Of a stretch of DNA of 64,000 bases, positions 1 through 12,343 are shown in pieces. A model generated the notes under the pieces. It saw nothing but the letters and a program-made list of their open reading frames with translations. It was not told the DNA's origin and did no database searches. Source of the stretch: Cyprinodon diabolis. Lineage: Eukaryota > Chordata > Actinopteri > Cyprinodontiformes > Cyprinodontidae. Made by a program: the position numbers and the translations under genes. How positions within the stretch are numbered: position 1 is the first letter of the stretch; every line of letters starts with the position of its first letter. The stretch lies in assembly GCA_030533445.1 (NCBI GenBank), contig CM060070.1, forward strand, positions 29,412,501 to 29,476,500. Direction: 5' to 3'.

Positions 1-1566
1 CTACCGATTGGTAGCATGTATAAAGTAAAGAGAATTGGTCCTAGCACTGATCACTGTGGTACTCCACAGGTAACCTTTGAGCGTGTTGAAGATCTATCAT
101 TAACATGAACAAACTGAATTCGATCAGATAGATAAGATTTAAACCAGTCTAGTGCTGTTCCTTTAATTCCAACAAGATATTCAAGTCTTTCTAAAGAATA
201 TTATGGTCAACTGTATCAAATGCAGCACTAAGATCCAACAGGACGAGCACAGATACAAGTCCATTATCTGAGGCCATGAGAATATCATTAGTGACTTTCA
301 CCAGAGCTGTTTCAGTGCTATGATGAGCTGTAAAGCCAGACTGAAACTCTTCAAAAAGTTCATTATGGTGTAAGTGATCGCAAACTTGTTTGGGAACTAC
401 TTTCTCAAGAATTTTGGATAAGAAAGGAAGATTGGATAAAGGTCTATAATTAACCAAGTCATCTGGGTCAAGAGACGGTTTCTTAAGCAGAGGTTTAATT
501 ACAGCAACCTTAAAAGCTTTAGGTACATATCCCTGTAACAGAGATAGATTAATCACATCTAAAATGGAGGAGGAGATCAAAGGGAATACCTCCTTAAATA
601 ACCTGGTTGGAACTGGATCTAACATACAAGTTGAAGGCTTAGATGAAGACAATAATTTTGCTAATTCAGAAAGTTCAACTGGATCAAAGCAGTCTAAACC
701 CGGTTCAGATTCCATGACTACCTCAGGTACAATCGCGGATAGAGGAGTGCTTATGATCTTATTTTTAATAAGATCAATCTTATTTATAAAGAATCCCATA
801 AAATCATTGCTGCTAAGAGGAGGTGGAATGGACGGTTCAACAGAGCTATGGCTCTGGGTGAGTTTGGCAACTGTATTAAAAAGAAATCTAGGATTATTCT
901 TATTCTCCTCTATTAATGAGGAGAAGTATGCTACTCTTGCTTTACAAAGGGTCCTCTTATACAGCAGTAAACCACTTTTCCAGACTAGGAAGGACTCCCG
1001 CAGGCCTGTGGAGCGATATTTTCTCTCCAGTTTCCTAGCATTTTGCTTCAAAGTACGCAGCTCTGCATTAAACCAAGGAGCAAGCTTTCTATTTTTAACG
1101 GTTTTCATTTTCAAGGGAGCTGCGTTGTCTAAGGCAGTACGCAGAGAACTAGCAACCCCATCAACAAAATCATCAACCTGTGAAGGGGTATAAGCTATGC
1201 TTTTGCACTCTGCAGCACTGCTCAGCGACACAGAGGAGAGAGAAAATGAAGCAGATTCTTTTAAATTTATAACTGCACTATCTGATAAAGATCTACTAAA
1301 ATTGAACCTTCTTTTGTCTTACTTTACTGTTAAAGTAATCCTGAAGGTTATTAGAAAGTGGTCAGAGAGGACAGGGTTGTGAGGAAATACTGTTATTTCT
1401 TCACATTCTATGCCGTATGTCAGCACAAGATCCAAAGTATGAAGATGAGAATGTGTGGGACTTTTCACATTTTGAACAAAGCCAATAGTGTCTAAGATAG
1501 CATTAAAGGCTGCTCTTAAGCTATCGCCTTCAATGTCAGCATGGATGTTAAAATCTCCCACTATGA
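1..1566 (-). mobile_element. L2-type LINE, 5'-truncated copy (copy B)
   Basis: This stretch is nearly identical to 3162-4736 in the full-length L2 next to it and runs off the left edge of the window. Read on the minus strand it carries the end of the endonuclease domain and the first half of the reverse transcriptase domain. The frame is broken twice relative to copy A. Near 191 one base is missing from an A-run, so the frame ends just after the AFDTVDH motif. Around 1316-1334 a block of about 14 bases is replaced by unrelated sequence that brings in a stop. Homology to copy A stops abruptly at about 1566, where the 3' tail of copy A begins. It is therefore a dead, 5'-truncated insertion. The few mismatches to copy A suggest a recent origin. 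Confidence 0.9.
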
Positions 1567-2294
1567 TTCAATTCAATTCAATTCAGTTTATTTATATAGC
1601 GCCAAATTCACAACACATGTCATCTCAAGGCACTTTACAGTTCAACCAGATCATACAGTCAAATTGATACAAAGTTTTCTATCTAAGGAAAACCAGTTGA
1701 TTGCATTGACTCATTGACTCAAATACAATCCCTCACACTAAGCATGCTTGTAGCGACAGTGGAGAGGAAAAACTCCCTTTTAACAGGAAGAAACCTCCAG
1801 CAGAACCAGGCTCAGTGCGAGCGGCCATCTGCCGAGGCCGACTGGGGTTCAAGGAGACAGAAGCAGAGATACAAAAAGCAGCTGTAAAAGGCGGCCCCGT
1901 CCAGGAAACACACAGCCAGGCAGACGAGCTCCAAGGCAGCTCCCATGCCAGAGGATGAAGAGAGCACATCCACCCAGCCACGGCCAGAGAAACAGGACCA
2001 CACTGGAAAACAGGCCGATCTCCAACATCTACAAACAAGGGTGTTGATGGAAGCAGCACAGCTGATGTTTCTTTCCTGGGTGACATCACAGCCAAACAGG
2101 AACAGACGAGGCAAAGCTACTCTGAGGAAAAGCAGAGAGAGCAGAAGGTTAGAGATTGAACAAACAGATTCTGCAGAATAGGAGAACAGAGAGAGAATGA
2201 AGCAGAATGATGAAATGGGGGTCCCTATGTCCTCCAGCATTCTAAGCCTATAGCAGCATAACTTTAAAGACAGCTCCGGATAACCTGAGCCACC

Positions 2295-5200
2295 CTAACT
2301 ATAAGCTTTATCAAAAAGGAAAGTTTTAAGCCTAGTCTTAAAAGTAGACAGAGTGTCTGCCTCACGGACTAAAACTGGTAGTTGGTTCCACAGGAGAGGA
2401 GCCTGATAACTAAAAGATCTGCCTCCCATTCTACTTTTAGAAATTCTAGGAACCACTAGTAAACCTGCAGATTGAGAGCGAAGTGCTCTGTTAGGAACAT
2501 AAGGAACAATCAGATCTCTGATATAAGATGGAGCTTGGCCATTTAAGGCTTTATATGTGAGGAGGAGGATTTTAAATTCTATTCTTGATTTAACAGGAAG
2601 CCAATGAAGAGAAGCCAGGATAGGAGAGATATGATCTCTCTTTTTAATTTTCATCAGAACTCTGGCTGCAGCATTTTGGATCAGCTGAAGGCTTTTAACT
2701 ACAGTTTGTGGACTTCCTGATAGTAAAGAATTACAATAGTCCAGCCTTGAAGTAACAAATGCATGGACTAGTTTCTCAGCATCACCCCTGGACAGGAGAT
2801 TTCTAATTTTTGCAATGTTCCTCAGATGAAAGAAGGAAATTCTAGTAACCTCTTTGATATGGGATTTAAATGACAGGTCCTGATCAAAAATAACACCAAG
2901 ATTTTTTACTTTATCTGAAATCAGTTTAATCCCATCCAAATGAAGTGACTGGCTAATCAGCTTCTTTTTCAGAGACTCTGGTCCAAAGACTATAACTTCT
3001 GTTTTGTCTGCATTCAGAAGCAGAAAGTTAAGAGTCATCCAGGTTTTTATGTCTTCAAGACATGCCTGTAATCTATGTAATGGGTTAGCTTCATCTGGAT
3101 TTATAGACAGATATAGCTGGGTATCATCAGCATAACAGTGGAAATTAATCCCATGCTGTCTAACAACTCTACCAATTGGGATCATGTATAAAGTAAAGAG
3201 AATTGGTCCTAGCACTGATCCCTGTGGTACTCCACAGGTAACCTTTGAGCGTGTTGAAGATCTATCATTAACATAAACAAACTGAATTCGATCAGATAGA
3301 TAAGATTTAAACCAGTCTAGTGCTGTTCCTTTAATTCCAACAAAATATTCAAGTCTTTCTAAAAGAATATTATGGTCAACTGTATCAAATGCAGCACTAA
3401 GATCCAACAGGACGAGCACAGATACAAGTCCATTATCTGAGGCCATGAGAATATCATTAGTGACTTTCACCAGAGCTGTTTCAGTGCTATGATGAGCTCT
3501 AAAGCCAGACTGAAACTCTTCAAAAAGTTCATTATGGTGTAAGTGGTTGCAAACTTGTTTGGCAACTACTTTCTCAAGAATTTTGGATAAGAAAGGAAGA
3601 TTGGATATAGGTCTATAATTAACCAAGTCATCTGGGTCAAGAGACGGTTTCTTAAGCAGAGGTTTAATTACAGCAACCTTAAAAGCTTTAGGTACATATT
3701 CCTGTAACAGAGATAGATTAATCACATCTAAAATGGAGGAGGAGATCAAAGGGAATACCTCCTTAAATAACCTGGTTGGAACTGGATCTAACATACAAGT
3801 TGAAGGCTTAGATGAAGACAATAATTTTGCTAATTCAGAAAGTTCAACTGGATCAAAGCAGTCTAAACCCGGTTCAGATTCCATGACTACCTCAGGTACA
3901 ATCGCAGATAGAGGAGTGCTTATGATCTTATTTTTAATAAGATCAATCTTATTTATAAAGAAACCCATAAAATCATTGCTGCTAAGAGCAGGTGGGATGG
4001 ACGGTTCAACAGAGCTTTGGCTCTGGGTGAGTTTGGCAACTGTATTAAAAAGAAATCTAGGATTATTCTTATTCTCCTCTATTAATGAGGAGAAGTATGC
4101 TACTCTTGCTTTACAAAGGGTCCTCTTATACAGCAGTAAACCATTTTTCCAGACTAGGAAGGACTCCCGCAGGCCTGTGGAGCGATATTTTCTCTCCAGT
4201 TTCCTAGCATTTTGCTTCAAAGTACGCAGCTCTGCATTAAACCAAGGAGCAAGCTTTCTATTTTCAACGGTTTTCATTTTCAAGGGAGCTGCGTTTTCTA
4301 AGGCAGTACGCAGAGAACTAGCAACCCCATCAACAAAATCATCAACCTGTGAAGGGGAATAAGCTATGCTTTTGCACTCTGCAGCACAGCTCAGCGACAC
4401 AGAGGAGAGAGAAAGTGAAGCAGATTCTTTAAAATTTATAACTGCACTATCTGATAAAGATCTACTAAAATTGAACCTTCTTTTGGGGGAGGAGAACTCT
4501 GTTAAAGTAATCCTGAAGGTTATTAGAAAGTGGTCAGAGAGGACAGGGTTGTGAGGAAATACTGTTATTTCTTCACATTCTATGCCGTATGTCAGCACAA
4601 GATCCAAAGTATGAAGATGAGAATGTGTGGGACTATTCACATTTTGAACAAAGCCAATAGTGTCTAAGATAGCATTAAAGGCTGCTCTTAAGCTATCGCC
4701 TTCAATGTCAGCATGGATGTTAAAATCTCCCACTATGATGACCCTGTCAGTATTTAATACCAAATCAGAAAGGAACTCTGAAAACTCATCTAAAAATTCA
4801 GAGTAAGGACCTGGCGGACGATACAAAGTTACAAAAAGAAGAGGTTTTCTTGCCTTGAAATTTGGATGAGGGAAATTAAGGGTTAAATGTTCAAAAGAGT
4901 TGTAGGTATTAACTGTTTTGGGAGTAATCAGTAAGTCAGACTGGAAGATTGTTGCTACTCCTCCTCCTCGCCCAGAACTTCTGGGTATGTGAAAATTTAA
5001 ATAGCTTGAAGGAGTTGCCTCGTTTATGCTCACATAATCCTCTTGCTGCAGCCAGGTTTCTGTAAGGCAAAACAAGTCAATGTGATTATCACAAATCAAG
5101 TCATTAACTAGCAGACTTTTAGAGGAAAGCGATCTTATGTTAAACAGACCGCATTTAATTGTTTTAACTTTTTCCCCAATTGGAGTTATTTTGATTTTAA

Positions 5201-5354
5201 TTAGATTATCATGATTTACTCCTTTGGGAATCTTTGCTAATTTATTAGATTTTGGTCGTGGGCAAGACACTGTCTGGATGGAGTAAAGAGTGGGTAACAG
5301 TAGAGAAGCTGCAGAGATGTGTGTTAAACTACAACTCTGCTTCCTGGTCTGCAC
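2295..5354 (-). CDS. L2 ORF2: endonuclease-reverse transcriptase
   Basis: About 1019 codons are open without interruption. The N-terminal part (about residues 68-290) is an APE-type endonuclease, with [21 protein letters not shown] and LSDHFLI matching its conserved blocks. The reverse transcriptase (about 560-810) shows YRPISNLP, the [13 protein letters not shown] block with a catalytic Asp, [10 protein letters not shown], and YADD at 741-744. A C-terminal region follows, ending at TAG/TAA near 2295. The codon at 5354 is GTG, not ATG, and the first internal Met is at residue 360, after the whole endonuclease. Translation of the endonuclease must therefore come from ORF1 by readthrough, reinitiation or a non-AUG start. 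The open frame argues that the copy is young. Confidence 0.9.
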   Translation of the reverse strand: MQTRKQSCSLTHISAASLLLPTLYSIQTVSCPRPKSNKLAKIPKGVNHDNLIKIKITPIGEKVKTIKCGLFNIRSLSSKSLLVNDLICDNHIDLFCLTETWLQQEDYVSINEATPSSYLNFHIPRSSGRGGGVATIFQSDLLITPKTVNTYNSFEHLTLNFPHPNFKARKPLLFVTLYRPPGPYSEFLDEFSEFLSDLVLNTDRVIIVGDFNIHADIEGDSLRAAFNAILDTIGFVQNVNSPTHSHLHTLDLVLTYGIECEEITVFPHNPVLSDHFLITFRITLTEFSSPKRRFNFSRSLSDSAVINFKESASLSLSSVSLSCAAECKSIAYSPSQVDDFVDGVASSLRTALENAAPLKMKTVENRKLAPWFNAELRTLKQNARKLERKYRSTGLRESFLVWKNGLLLYKRTLCKARVAYFSSLIEENKNNPRFLFNTVAKLTQSQSSVEPSIPPALSSNDFMGFFINKIDLIKNKIISTPLSAIVPEVVMESEPGLDCFDPVELSELAKLLSSSKPSTCMLDPVPTRLFKEVFPLISSSILDVINLSLLQEYVPKAFKVAVIKPLLKKPSLDPDDLVNYRPISNLPFLSKILEKVVAKQVCNHLHHNELFEEFQSGFRAHHSTETALVKVTNDILMASDNGLVSVLVLLDLSAAFDTVDHNILLERLEYFVGIKGTALDWFKSYLSDRIQFVYVNDRSSTRSKVTCGVPQGSVLGPILFTLYMIPIGRVVRQHGINFHCYADDTQLYLSINPDEANPLHRLQACLEDIKTWMTLNFLLLNADKTEVIVFGPESLKKKLISQSLHLDGIKLISDKVKNLGVIFDQDLSFKSHIKEVTRISFFHLRNIAKIRNLLSRGDAEKLVHAFVTSRLDYCNSLLSGSPQTVVKSLQLIQNAAARVLMKIKKRDHISPILASLHWLPVKSRIEFKILLLTYKALNGQAPSYIRDLIVPYVPNRALRSQSAGLLVVPRISKSRMGGRSFSYQAPLLWNQLPVLVREADTLSTFKTRLKTFLFDKAYS

Positions 5355-5363
5355 CCTGGGTGG

Positions 5364-6227
5364 TCAGGGTTTTGGAGGACTAATAAATGTGGCCAGATTC
5401 CTAGAAAGAAGAGCTGCACCATCCAAAGTGGGATGGATGCCGTCTCTCCGAATCAGACCAGGCTTTCCCCAAAAGGATTGCCAATTATTAATGTAGCCCA
5501 CGTTGTTTTCAGGACACCACCTAGACAACCAGCGGTTGAATGACGACATGCGGCTAAACATGTCATCACTGGTCAGATCAGGGAGGGGACCAGAGAAAAT
5601 TACGGAGTCCGACATTTTTTTGGCAAACTTACACACCGAAGCAACACTAATTTTAGTGACCTCCGATCGGCGTAACCGGGTGTCATTACCACCAGCGTGA
5701 ATAACAATCTTACTGTATTTAACCTTATCCTTAGCCAGCAGTTTCAGGTAGGATTTGATGTCGCCCGTTCTGGCCCCCGGCAAACATTTGACTATGGTCC
5801 CTGGTGTCTCTAATGCCACGTTTCTGACTATGGAGCTGCCAATCACCAGAGTGGGCTTCTCAGTGGGTGTGTCACTGAGTGGGGAAAACCGGTTAGAAAC
5901 GTGAACGGGTTGATGGTGACCAGTGGGCAGAGATCCACGACTACGCTTTCTGCGTACAGTTACGCAATCGCCTGGCTGCTCAGGCACTTTTGGAGGACAG
6001 CTACGTGGGGGGCCTACTTTAACTCCTGGATGTTCAACAGCCTGAAGCCTGGATTCTAACTCTGACACCCTTGCCTCCAAAGCTACAACAATGCTACACT
6101 TATTACACATCCCATTATCACTAAAGGAGGCAGAGGAATAACTGAACATCTGACACAGAGAGCGGGAGAGAGGAGAGGAAGAAGGAAGAGTTGGAAAAGA
6201 GTCAAGGGAGGGAGAGAGAGAAGCCAT
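5364..6227 (-). CDS. L2 ORF1 protein with esterase (SGNH/GDSL) domain
   Basis: This 287-residue ORF starts at an ATG. It has a Ser/Pro-rich N-terminus, then a CNKC pair followed by a short coiled-coil-like stretch (about residues 41-66) and a basic linker (about 92-97). The C-terminal half is an SGNH-hydrolase-type domain. IGSS near 129 would supply the nucleophile Ser, GGND at 179-182 is the block III Asn motif, and DGIHP at 252-256 gives the catalytic Asp and His. Esterase ORF1 proteins are known from L2/CR1-clade LINEs, where they are thought to act in RNP formation or lipid/protein interaction. The ORF ends with TGA at 5366-5364, and ORF2 continues downstream in the same frame. Confidence 0.85.
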   Translation of the reverse strand: MASLSPSLDSFPTLPSSSPLSRSLCQMFSYSSASFSDNGMCNKCSIVVALEARVSELESRLQAVEHPGVKVGPPRSCPPKVPEQPGDCVTVRRKRSRGSLPTGHHQPVHVSNRFSPLSDTPTEKPTLVIGSSIVRNVALETPGTIVKCLPGARTGDIKSYLKLLAKDKVKYSKIVIHAGGNDTRLRRSEVTKISVASVCKFAKKMSDSVIFSGPLPDLTSDDMFSRMSSFNRWLSRWCPENNVGYINNWQSFWGKPGLIRRDGIHPTLDGAALLSRNLATFISPPKP

Positions 6228-6470
6228 AGCAATGCTAAGCTAGCGCTAGCCTAGGCTAGCTACTCCTTGCTATCAGAAATAAGAATAAAAACTGACAGGT
6301 GCTCAGTAGAAAAGTGCAGCAGAAGGTGCTATGTTTTAAAGTAGTCAGTTAGAGTTACTTAGATACAGAGATATCACAGAGAAAATAACTTAACTTCAGA
6401 TGGAGTTCCTCTGGACAGCTGCAACAGCTGCACACTCAGTTAATCCAAACAGGAAGTAATTTGTGATGTT

Positions 6471-9400
6471 TACTAATAATATTCAAAAAAAGTAAAAACA
6501 CAATATTTTTTGGTAAATGTATAAAAAATCTGCCCTATATTTATATGCTATGGGCAGACAGATGTAAGTTTTACATATATTTAATAAATGTTATTCCAGC
6601 TTCAGTTCGTATCATTAGTCAGGCTTTATATAACACTGATAGGAACAAAAGCTTGGGGAGGTCAAACTAAGATCCAAAAGGATGCTCCATCCTCCCCTTT
6701 CATGTACCTGCTTGGTTCAGTGTGCTTCCCATTAGCGCAGTTGATTTCCCTAGAGAGTGAGCGCTGCACAGAAATGGAGCCTGGTTGTTGTCAGAGGCTT
6801 AGCATGAACTGTACAATGAAAGCAGCATAAAACCAGAGAGATGTTTTTGTTTTGTTTTTATGGTTTAGAAATAAGTAGAAACACCTGGTCGGATAGACTA
6901 TTATAAAAAAGAAATATGCAAAAGAGAATTTTTCCTGTTATGTTTATTATTTCAGTGAGCCATACCTTAAGTGTCACATTTTCGATATTTTTCTTGCTTC
7001 AGGATTTTTTTGTTCTTTGCACGTTCATTTAGTGGGAAGTGAGTTTACATGTGGTAGTCCAGAAAATACGCATGACTCCTTGTGATCGTGAGGCACAGCA
7101 GAGGGCTTAACATCCAGCACAAACATCACAGTGAGGCAGGCGCTGCGTAAAAATTGGAACAGCCTGGAAGAATCTGGAAGGTCGTGTGTTGTTTCAAGCC
7201 TTGAAAGTAGGAGGAGAACGCTGTCAAAATTACCTTGTGGTTTCTGCATCTCTTTTCTCGAGAGCATGGACCATTACCAGCGCAAGGACAGTGAAAAGGA
7301 CCTGAGTAAGGGGATACCCAGTTACACAGGAGGGGTGACATATTGGATTTAAGACACGGATCCTCTTGTTTTGGATTTCTTGATGAGGAACATGTGACCA
7401 CGGTCACGTTAGTTTGGGAGAATCCCCCTTTATCCTTACATATGTTTAACCTAAATCTCCAAATAGGTAATCGAACATGTTCACATGCATCATCAAGCCT
7501 CTTTTAATCTTACACGTTTCAGATGTGCTTACAAGACGGTCCGATTCAGATCTCACGATCAAACAGCTTCATGGTTGGTGGTGGGGCTGTGGAGTCAAAA
7601 GGAGAGAAAACCTCATAAAACTTAGATTTTCCTGGAGGAGCAGTGTTGGATTTACATGTTTTAAAGCTTTTGGGTATTTGGCCTTCTGCCAAAATCAAAA
7701 TCAGTCCTCACACTTGTTTTTCCCAAAAGATTTTGCAGAATATTAAACATTTAGAGAAAAATGATCAAACTTAAGCTGCCTCTTGTGTGGCAGCTTCTAA
7801 CCTCCTGGTTAAATGTGTTTACTTTGGCTCAAATGGCCCATTTAGACTCTTTTCACTTTGTCAATATAGTCAGTCATTTTTCTAAGGCTAGAATTAAGAT
7901 TATGCCAGTCAGAATGGATTTGGCAGTTGGCGTGGCCCAATCTCCTGGGCAGCTGAGATGGGTGGTAAATGTTGTCATTCACTGCTACAGCCATATGTGG
8001 TTATATAATTGCAGGGGGGAGGAGGGAGCACTACCTTCACCTAGTTATTGATATTAGAGCCCCTGTGTAAATATTAGTCTGAGGTGGTGCGATACCTTAG
8101 CAGTGATTGACACAGGCTAATTGAATTAAAGTGGCAGCATAGAGCTACATTAAGCCCCTGTGCTGAAGGGAGGCCTTTATGAGCTTGCGCCGTCTGTTTT
8201 TAAGCCATTATCTTTGCAAAGATCCTGAAAACAAGAATCAGCATTACAAAACAAATAGAAAACATTTTGTAAGGTTAATCATGGCAACATGTGGCTTACC
8301 TCTCGTTTTGTTGCTCAGTTAGTGCTGGGTTGCTTGCTAAGACCAAGGTATACCATCAATATAAAAGGAAAAATACAGCTGCATTATGGTACATCACAGA
8401 AAATTAAAGTGAACTATGAATTAAAATAATTTAAAATAATGAATAAACAGCAGCTAAAAATATAAAAGACCTACAAAAACATAAATTGTTATTAGCAGTT
8501 TAGACTTACCTCTTTTCAGAATATGGAGCATTATTTGTTCTACTCTGTTGTAACATAACACACAAAGATCTACGTTATTATTCTCAAAAACATCCAGAAA
8601 CCCTAGAGACAAGCATCTGAAACACTTCTCTAAAAACAGGTGAGAAGCCACACAGCAAGGCAAAAGGGAAAGTCTGAAGATAAACTGAGTTTTAGATCCA
8701 TTCAAAAACGATGTGACTAATGGACGTAAAGGATGACAGTCTAACCAGCTACGTCAATATTATTCAGTTTTCGATCCTCACAGTGGGATAGCAATGATTA
8801 AAAATGCTACACAAAAGAAAATTAATGTTATATACACAACAATTGTGATGCATCCTTGCTGCTGCTTCTATAATTTAACATTTTTTTTTTTTTTATGTTG
8901 AATTTTCCCATGTGACAGCCCCATACCTTGTGAAATTACTCATAACCTAATCATAAATGGTGCGTTTGATATTAAGAAGATATTATCAGCTAATCCAGCA
9001 ATATGCAGTACATTGATCTAACAGATATGCAGCTTAGTACTTACCTACTGGTTAAAAATAGTAGAATCCTATCAAGAGTAATAGGTGGTGATCTTTTAGT
9101 TTCCACATCGGGTGTCCACAGTGACTCTTTTCTATGCAAGGTAATTATTGCAGCCTTCTTTAAGCAAGCTGACCTGCAGTGTGCAGCAAGAGGTGCAGGA
9201 GGGTGAGCACAACAGCACTAAGCTTTATATTGCCAGAGAGGACCAACCGTTCTGACATTTTCACCAAACTTAGTTAAAGGGAAGTTTGTTAAATTTAGCT
9301 GGTTTTGTGTGGCTTTGAATAAATTAATAAAATAATTAATTATTAAAAAAATTAAAAGTATAACATTCTACTTAATCTATTCTAATAGGTACTTGATTTA

Positions 9401-11066
9401 CTCTATGTATCAAAAAATGTATAAATCTGATAAATTACAATCGCACACGTGTAATACAGGTGCATCTTTTTAGTTGTAGTTTGGACATCTGTTGCTTTTG
9501 GGTGCACTTATAACAGCTCAGGATATTATTCTACTCTTCCATAAAGGATGCATTGCTGACTTAGCTTTAGCTTAAGCTTCAGTCAGATTTGTATTGTCCT
9601 TCTCCAAAGCACTGTTTTAATTCTCTAAGCAGAAACACAAGTTTTCCCACCAATCTGTGCCAAAGCAACCTCTGTCATCCATCAAGGAGGCTTAAACATT
9701 GTCTCCAAAGGGGGAGCTGAGAAGGCCGAAAAGGGTTTTTTTGGTGGGAATTGTGGAGTCTGATCCCCGTTCCCAAGTGGGACAGTTAGCTGCAGGTGAA
9801 CGAAGATGAATGAGGAGCAGAGCACCACGGTTCATGAATCTTCAGGTCTTCTTCTTTCTCATCTATCCCTTCATACAAACCTAACTTCTTTTTAATGAAA
9901 TCCTTTGTGATATTTAGATGACATATGCACCTGTATAACTAAGTATAAGAGCACTTGCTCTTTTTTTGTTGTTATGCTGAAAAAATGCATTTGGTGTTTA
10001 AAGCATGCACATTTTACTCTTAGAGGCTTTTGAAATGAATCCATAAGATTTTTTCATCTTTAGAAATTTTGTTTAGTAAGGAATGAATCTGCTCTCAGAA
10101 TATTGCTTGCTTTGATATAAAAATAAATTGGATATGAGGAAAATGTTTCGATTTTTATACTCTATTTATAGTCTTTCATTTGTAACAGAATGAATATATA
10201 TTTATTTTTATAATTTCCCACTAATATGCTTATATTCAATTTTTCAAATAAAAGATTAATAGAATTGTATCTATAATTTAGATTTCTGTCAATCCATTCA
10301 TGGTTATAGCAGGTTTTTGGTTTAGTTTAACAGACAGAAAAATGTAAAATAAATAAACCTTGACAATTATAAAACATGTTAATAAATATTCTGGGTCCCT
10401 GCATTACAGATATTTCACTCTAGAGTTCCTTTGCTGTTATGAAGTTTAAACCTGATATTCATTTAACTCATCATCCAATTCGACTTTAAGCAAACCATAA
10501 GGCCAATGATCAAATTGCTTTGTCGTCCCATGATGACTTTAGTGGGTGGGCCAAGTTAGGAAGAAAAAAAAGCCTAGTAGTACAGGACGATCAGTAAGAA
10601 TGAATTTCAGGCGATAGATGAATGTGGCACATGAAAGATTTTCCTCATACCTGGAGCCTGAGTCGCTTTTACCGGAGCCAAACAAGCAAAATCAGGGCAT
10701 GGAGCAGCTGGGAGTGATTAGCTTATGATTCACTTTAGCTGCACATAGAGGCAGCTTGTAAAAATATGAACGGTATAACTGTTTCCTGAGTTTGCGCTGA
10801 CAGCAGCTCCTGGGGGAACACTGCTCTCTGCAGGAACACATTGCTGTGATCTGGGTCTGTGCCAACAGATGAATTAGTCAAGATTGGTAACAGCTACCTT
10901 CTTCTGGGCTGCTGTCGGACAAGGTGCCACATGAGCATCCCTTTGTTTTTAATACGTTTGAAGTCAATTATTTTCAGCAGGTTGCACTACAACTTTTTTA
11001 TCATCATAAAGGGAAGAAGAATATATAAATATATATATATATTTTTTTTTTTAACTGAAGAAAAAA

Positions 11067-11107
<41 letters not shown>

Positions 11108-11362
11108 AAAGTAGAAATTCTGTGGGTCTTTGATTTTCTTGAATATTTATATGAAATACAATAAGATAAATATTCATAAATATACATAGGGTTAAAAACA
11201 GATATTTATAAACAATATGTTTAAAGCTGAACTCTTACCATCTGATATATGATTAAATATAATTGCTGTTGGACTATAATTTCTTCTTTTTCACAGAAAG
11301 CCAGATTAATGAGCAAAAAAATGATTTCCTAACTTTTGTTAGATTCCAAACATGATTTAAGT
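6471..11362. other. No gene recognised; AT-rich, possible conserved blocks
   Basis: No coding exon with convincing splice sites and protein similarity was found on either strand. The stretch is AT-rich and contains a TA microsatellite near 11069-11099. Two less AT-rich blocks, about 7880-8000 and 8060-8205, look unlike the surrounding drift and contain homeodomain-type TAATTGAATTAA words. They could be conserved regulatory DNA. If the exons at 14.2-15.4 kb belong to a large transcription-factor gene, this stretch may be one of its introns. Confidence 0.4.
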
Positions 11363-12046
11363 CAGTGTTTCCCAACCTTTTCGTACCCCTTTTGGCATTT
11401 TTTTTCGTACCATGAGTACCCCTCTCAGTCAAAGGTATTGATAATTGTCCAAAAGTGGAACGTACAATAACTGATTATAAAATAAAGACTATTTTACTTA
11501 ATCTTTTAATTTAATTTGAGCATTTAATTCTTATCATTTATCCAATATAAAAAAGCAAACATAAACATGTTGCCTGGAAGTTGGGAAGGAATCAAAATAA
11601 ATACAAAATAAAAACATATCAGAGTAACTCCCTTATAATCACATTTAAACTTGATGAATCTGAAACAAAATACACAAAAAAATAAAAATAAATTATATTC
11701 AGACTGACTTAATTAGTTTTACTTTGTTTTCATCAAAACACCTGAGCTGCTTTGCTGAGCTCTGATAGCTCAGTGTGAAAAACAGCTGATCCCAGGATGT
11801 TCTCTACTTCCATTCTGTTCCTCTGGTTTGATGTGTGTCAAAGCGGAAGGTGAATTCAAGCATTGAAGAAAAACTTACTTTTTGTTGATAAAAGCTTGTT
11901 TAATGTTTCAGTTGGGTCCTCAGAAAGCAAACCAGATCCCAGCACTATTTTATTTTACTACCTAAGAAATAAAATATTTTCATGTACCTCTTGCAATGCA
12001 CTGGTGGACCACAAGGGGTATGTGTACCCCAACTTGGGAAACACTG
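11363..12046. mobile_element. hAT-like non-autonomous element (decayed MITE)
   Basis: The ends are inverted: CAGTGTTTCCCAACC at the left and, on the reverse strand, CAGTGTTTCCCAAGTTGGGG at the right. Both run into GTACCCC-type words. CAGTG ends are typical of hAT elements. The flanking 8-mers (ATTTAAGT and ATAAAGAT) match only partly, so the target duplication has decayed. There is no transposase-like ORF inside. The size of about 680 bp fits a MITE. Confidence 0.7.
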
Positions 12047-12058
12047 ATAAAGATGATC

Positions 12059-12343
12059 TTAGTAAACTTGCCTTTTCAACTGAAAGGCTTTGGTCAAATG
12101 TTTGGCCTCTCTCCAAAAACTAGTGTAATTTGGCCCAGTCCACCTAACAGCTTTGCTTACTGACCTCTTTACCTCTGTCCACATATAGTCTATGGGGCTG
12201 ACATCATGGGATGAACACAGTAAAATATTGATTTTGTTGTCTACGTCATTTTGTAAGTCGATGGTATGCTTAGGATTGCTTTCCATTTGGACCAATTTGA
12301 GCCCAAGCTTTAATTTTCTTGAGATGTTGCTTTTTAAACCCAA
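12059..12343 (-). pseudogene. Decayed Tc1-like transposase fragment
   Basis: The minus-strand frame keeps the shape of a Tc1 transposase C-terminal half. NPKHT recalls the catalytic DNDPKHT motif, and SPIDYMWTEVKR recalls the [11 protein letters not shown] block that holds the catalytic Glu. Here the Asp of the second motif and the Glu of the third are lost. The open 94 codons are chance survival in a relic. It directly follows the hAT-like element ending at 12046. Confidence 0.65.

Larger units (their letters stand above)
1567..6470 (-). mobile_element. L2-type LINE, apparently full length (copy A)
   Basis: On the minus strand the parts are in order: a 5' leader (about 6470-6228), ORF1 (6227-5364), ORF2 (5354-2295), a 3' UTR (2294-1590) and a tail of short TGAAT-type repeats (about 1587-1567). 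That tail is typical of L2/CR1-clade elements, which end in a short tandem repeat rather than poly(A). Both ORFs are open. The leader contains a palindromic GCTAGC/CCTAGG-rich patch at 6236-6264. The 5' limit is approximate because no target-site duplication was found, which is normal for this clade. Diverged copies of the 3' UTR recur at 24001-24275 and 26239-26565, so the family is dispersed in this genome. Confidence 0.85.

Noticed and set aside
564..1193. 209-codon plus-strand ORF, repeated at 3733-4362
   Set aside because: It is the antisense shadow of the L2 ORF2 RT/linker region in both copies. It is conserved only because the copies are alike.
1945..2240. Overlapping ORFs on both strands
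   Set aside because: They fall inside the L2 3' UTR and do not persist in the other L2 3'-UTR copies.
10859..11187. ORFs with Tyr-Ile repeats on both strands
   Set aside because: These are translations of the TA microsatellite.
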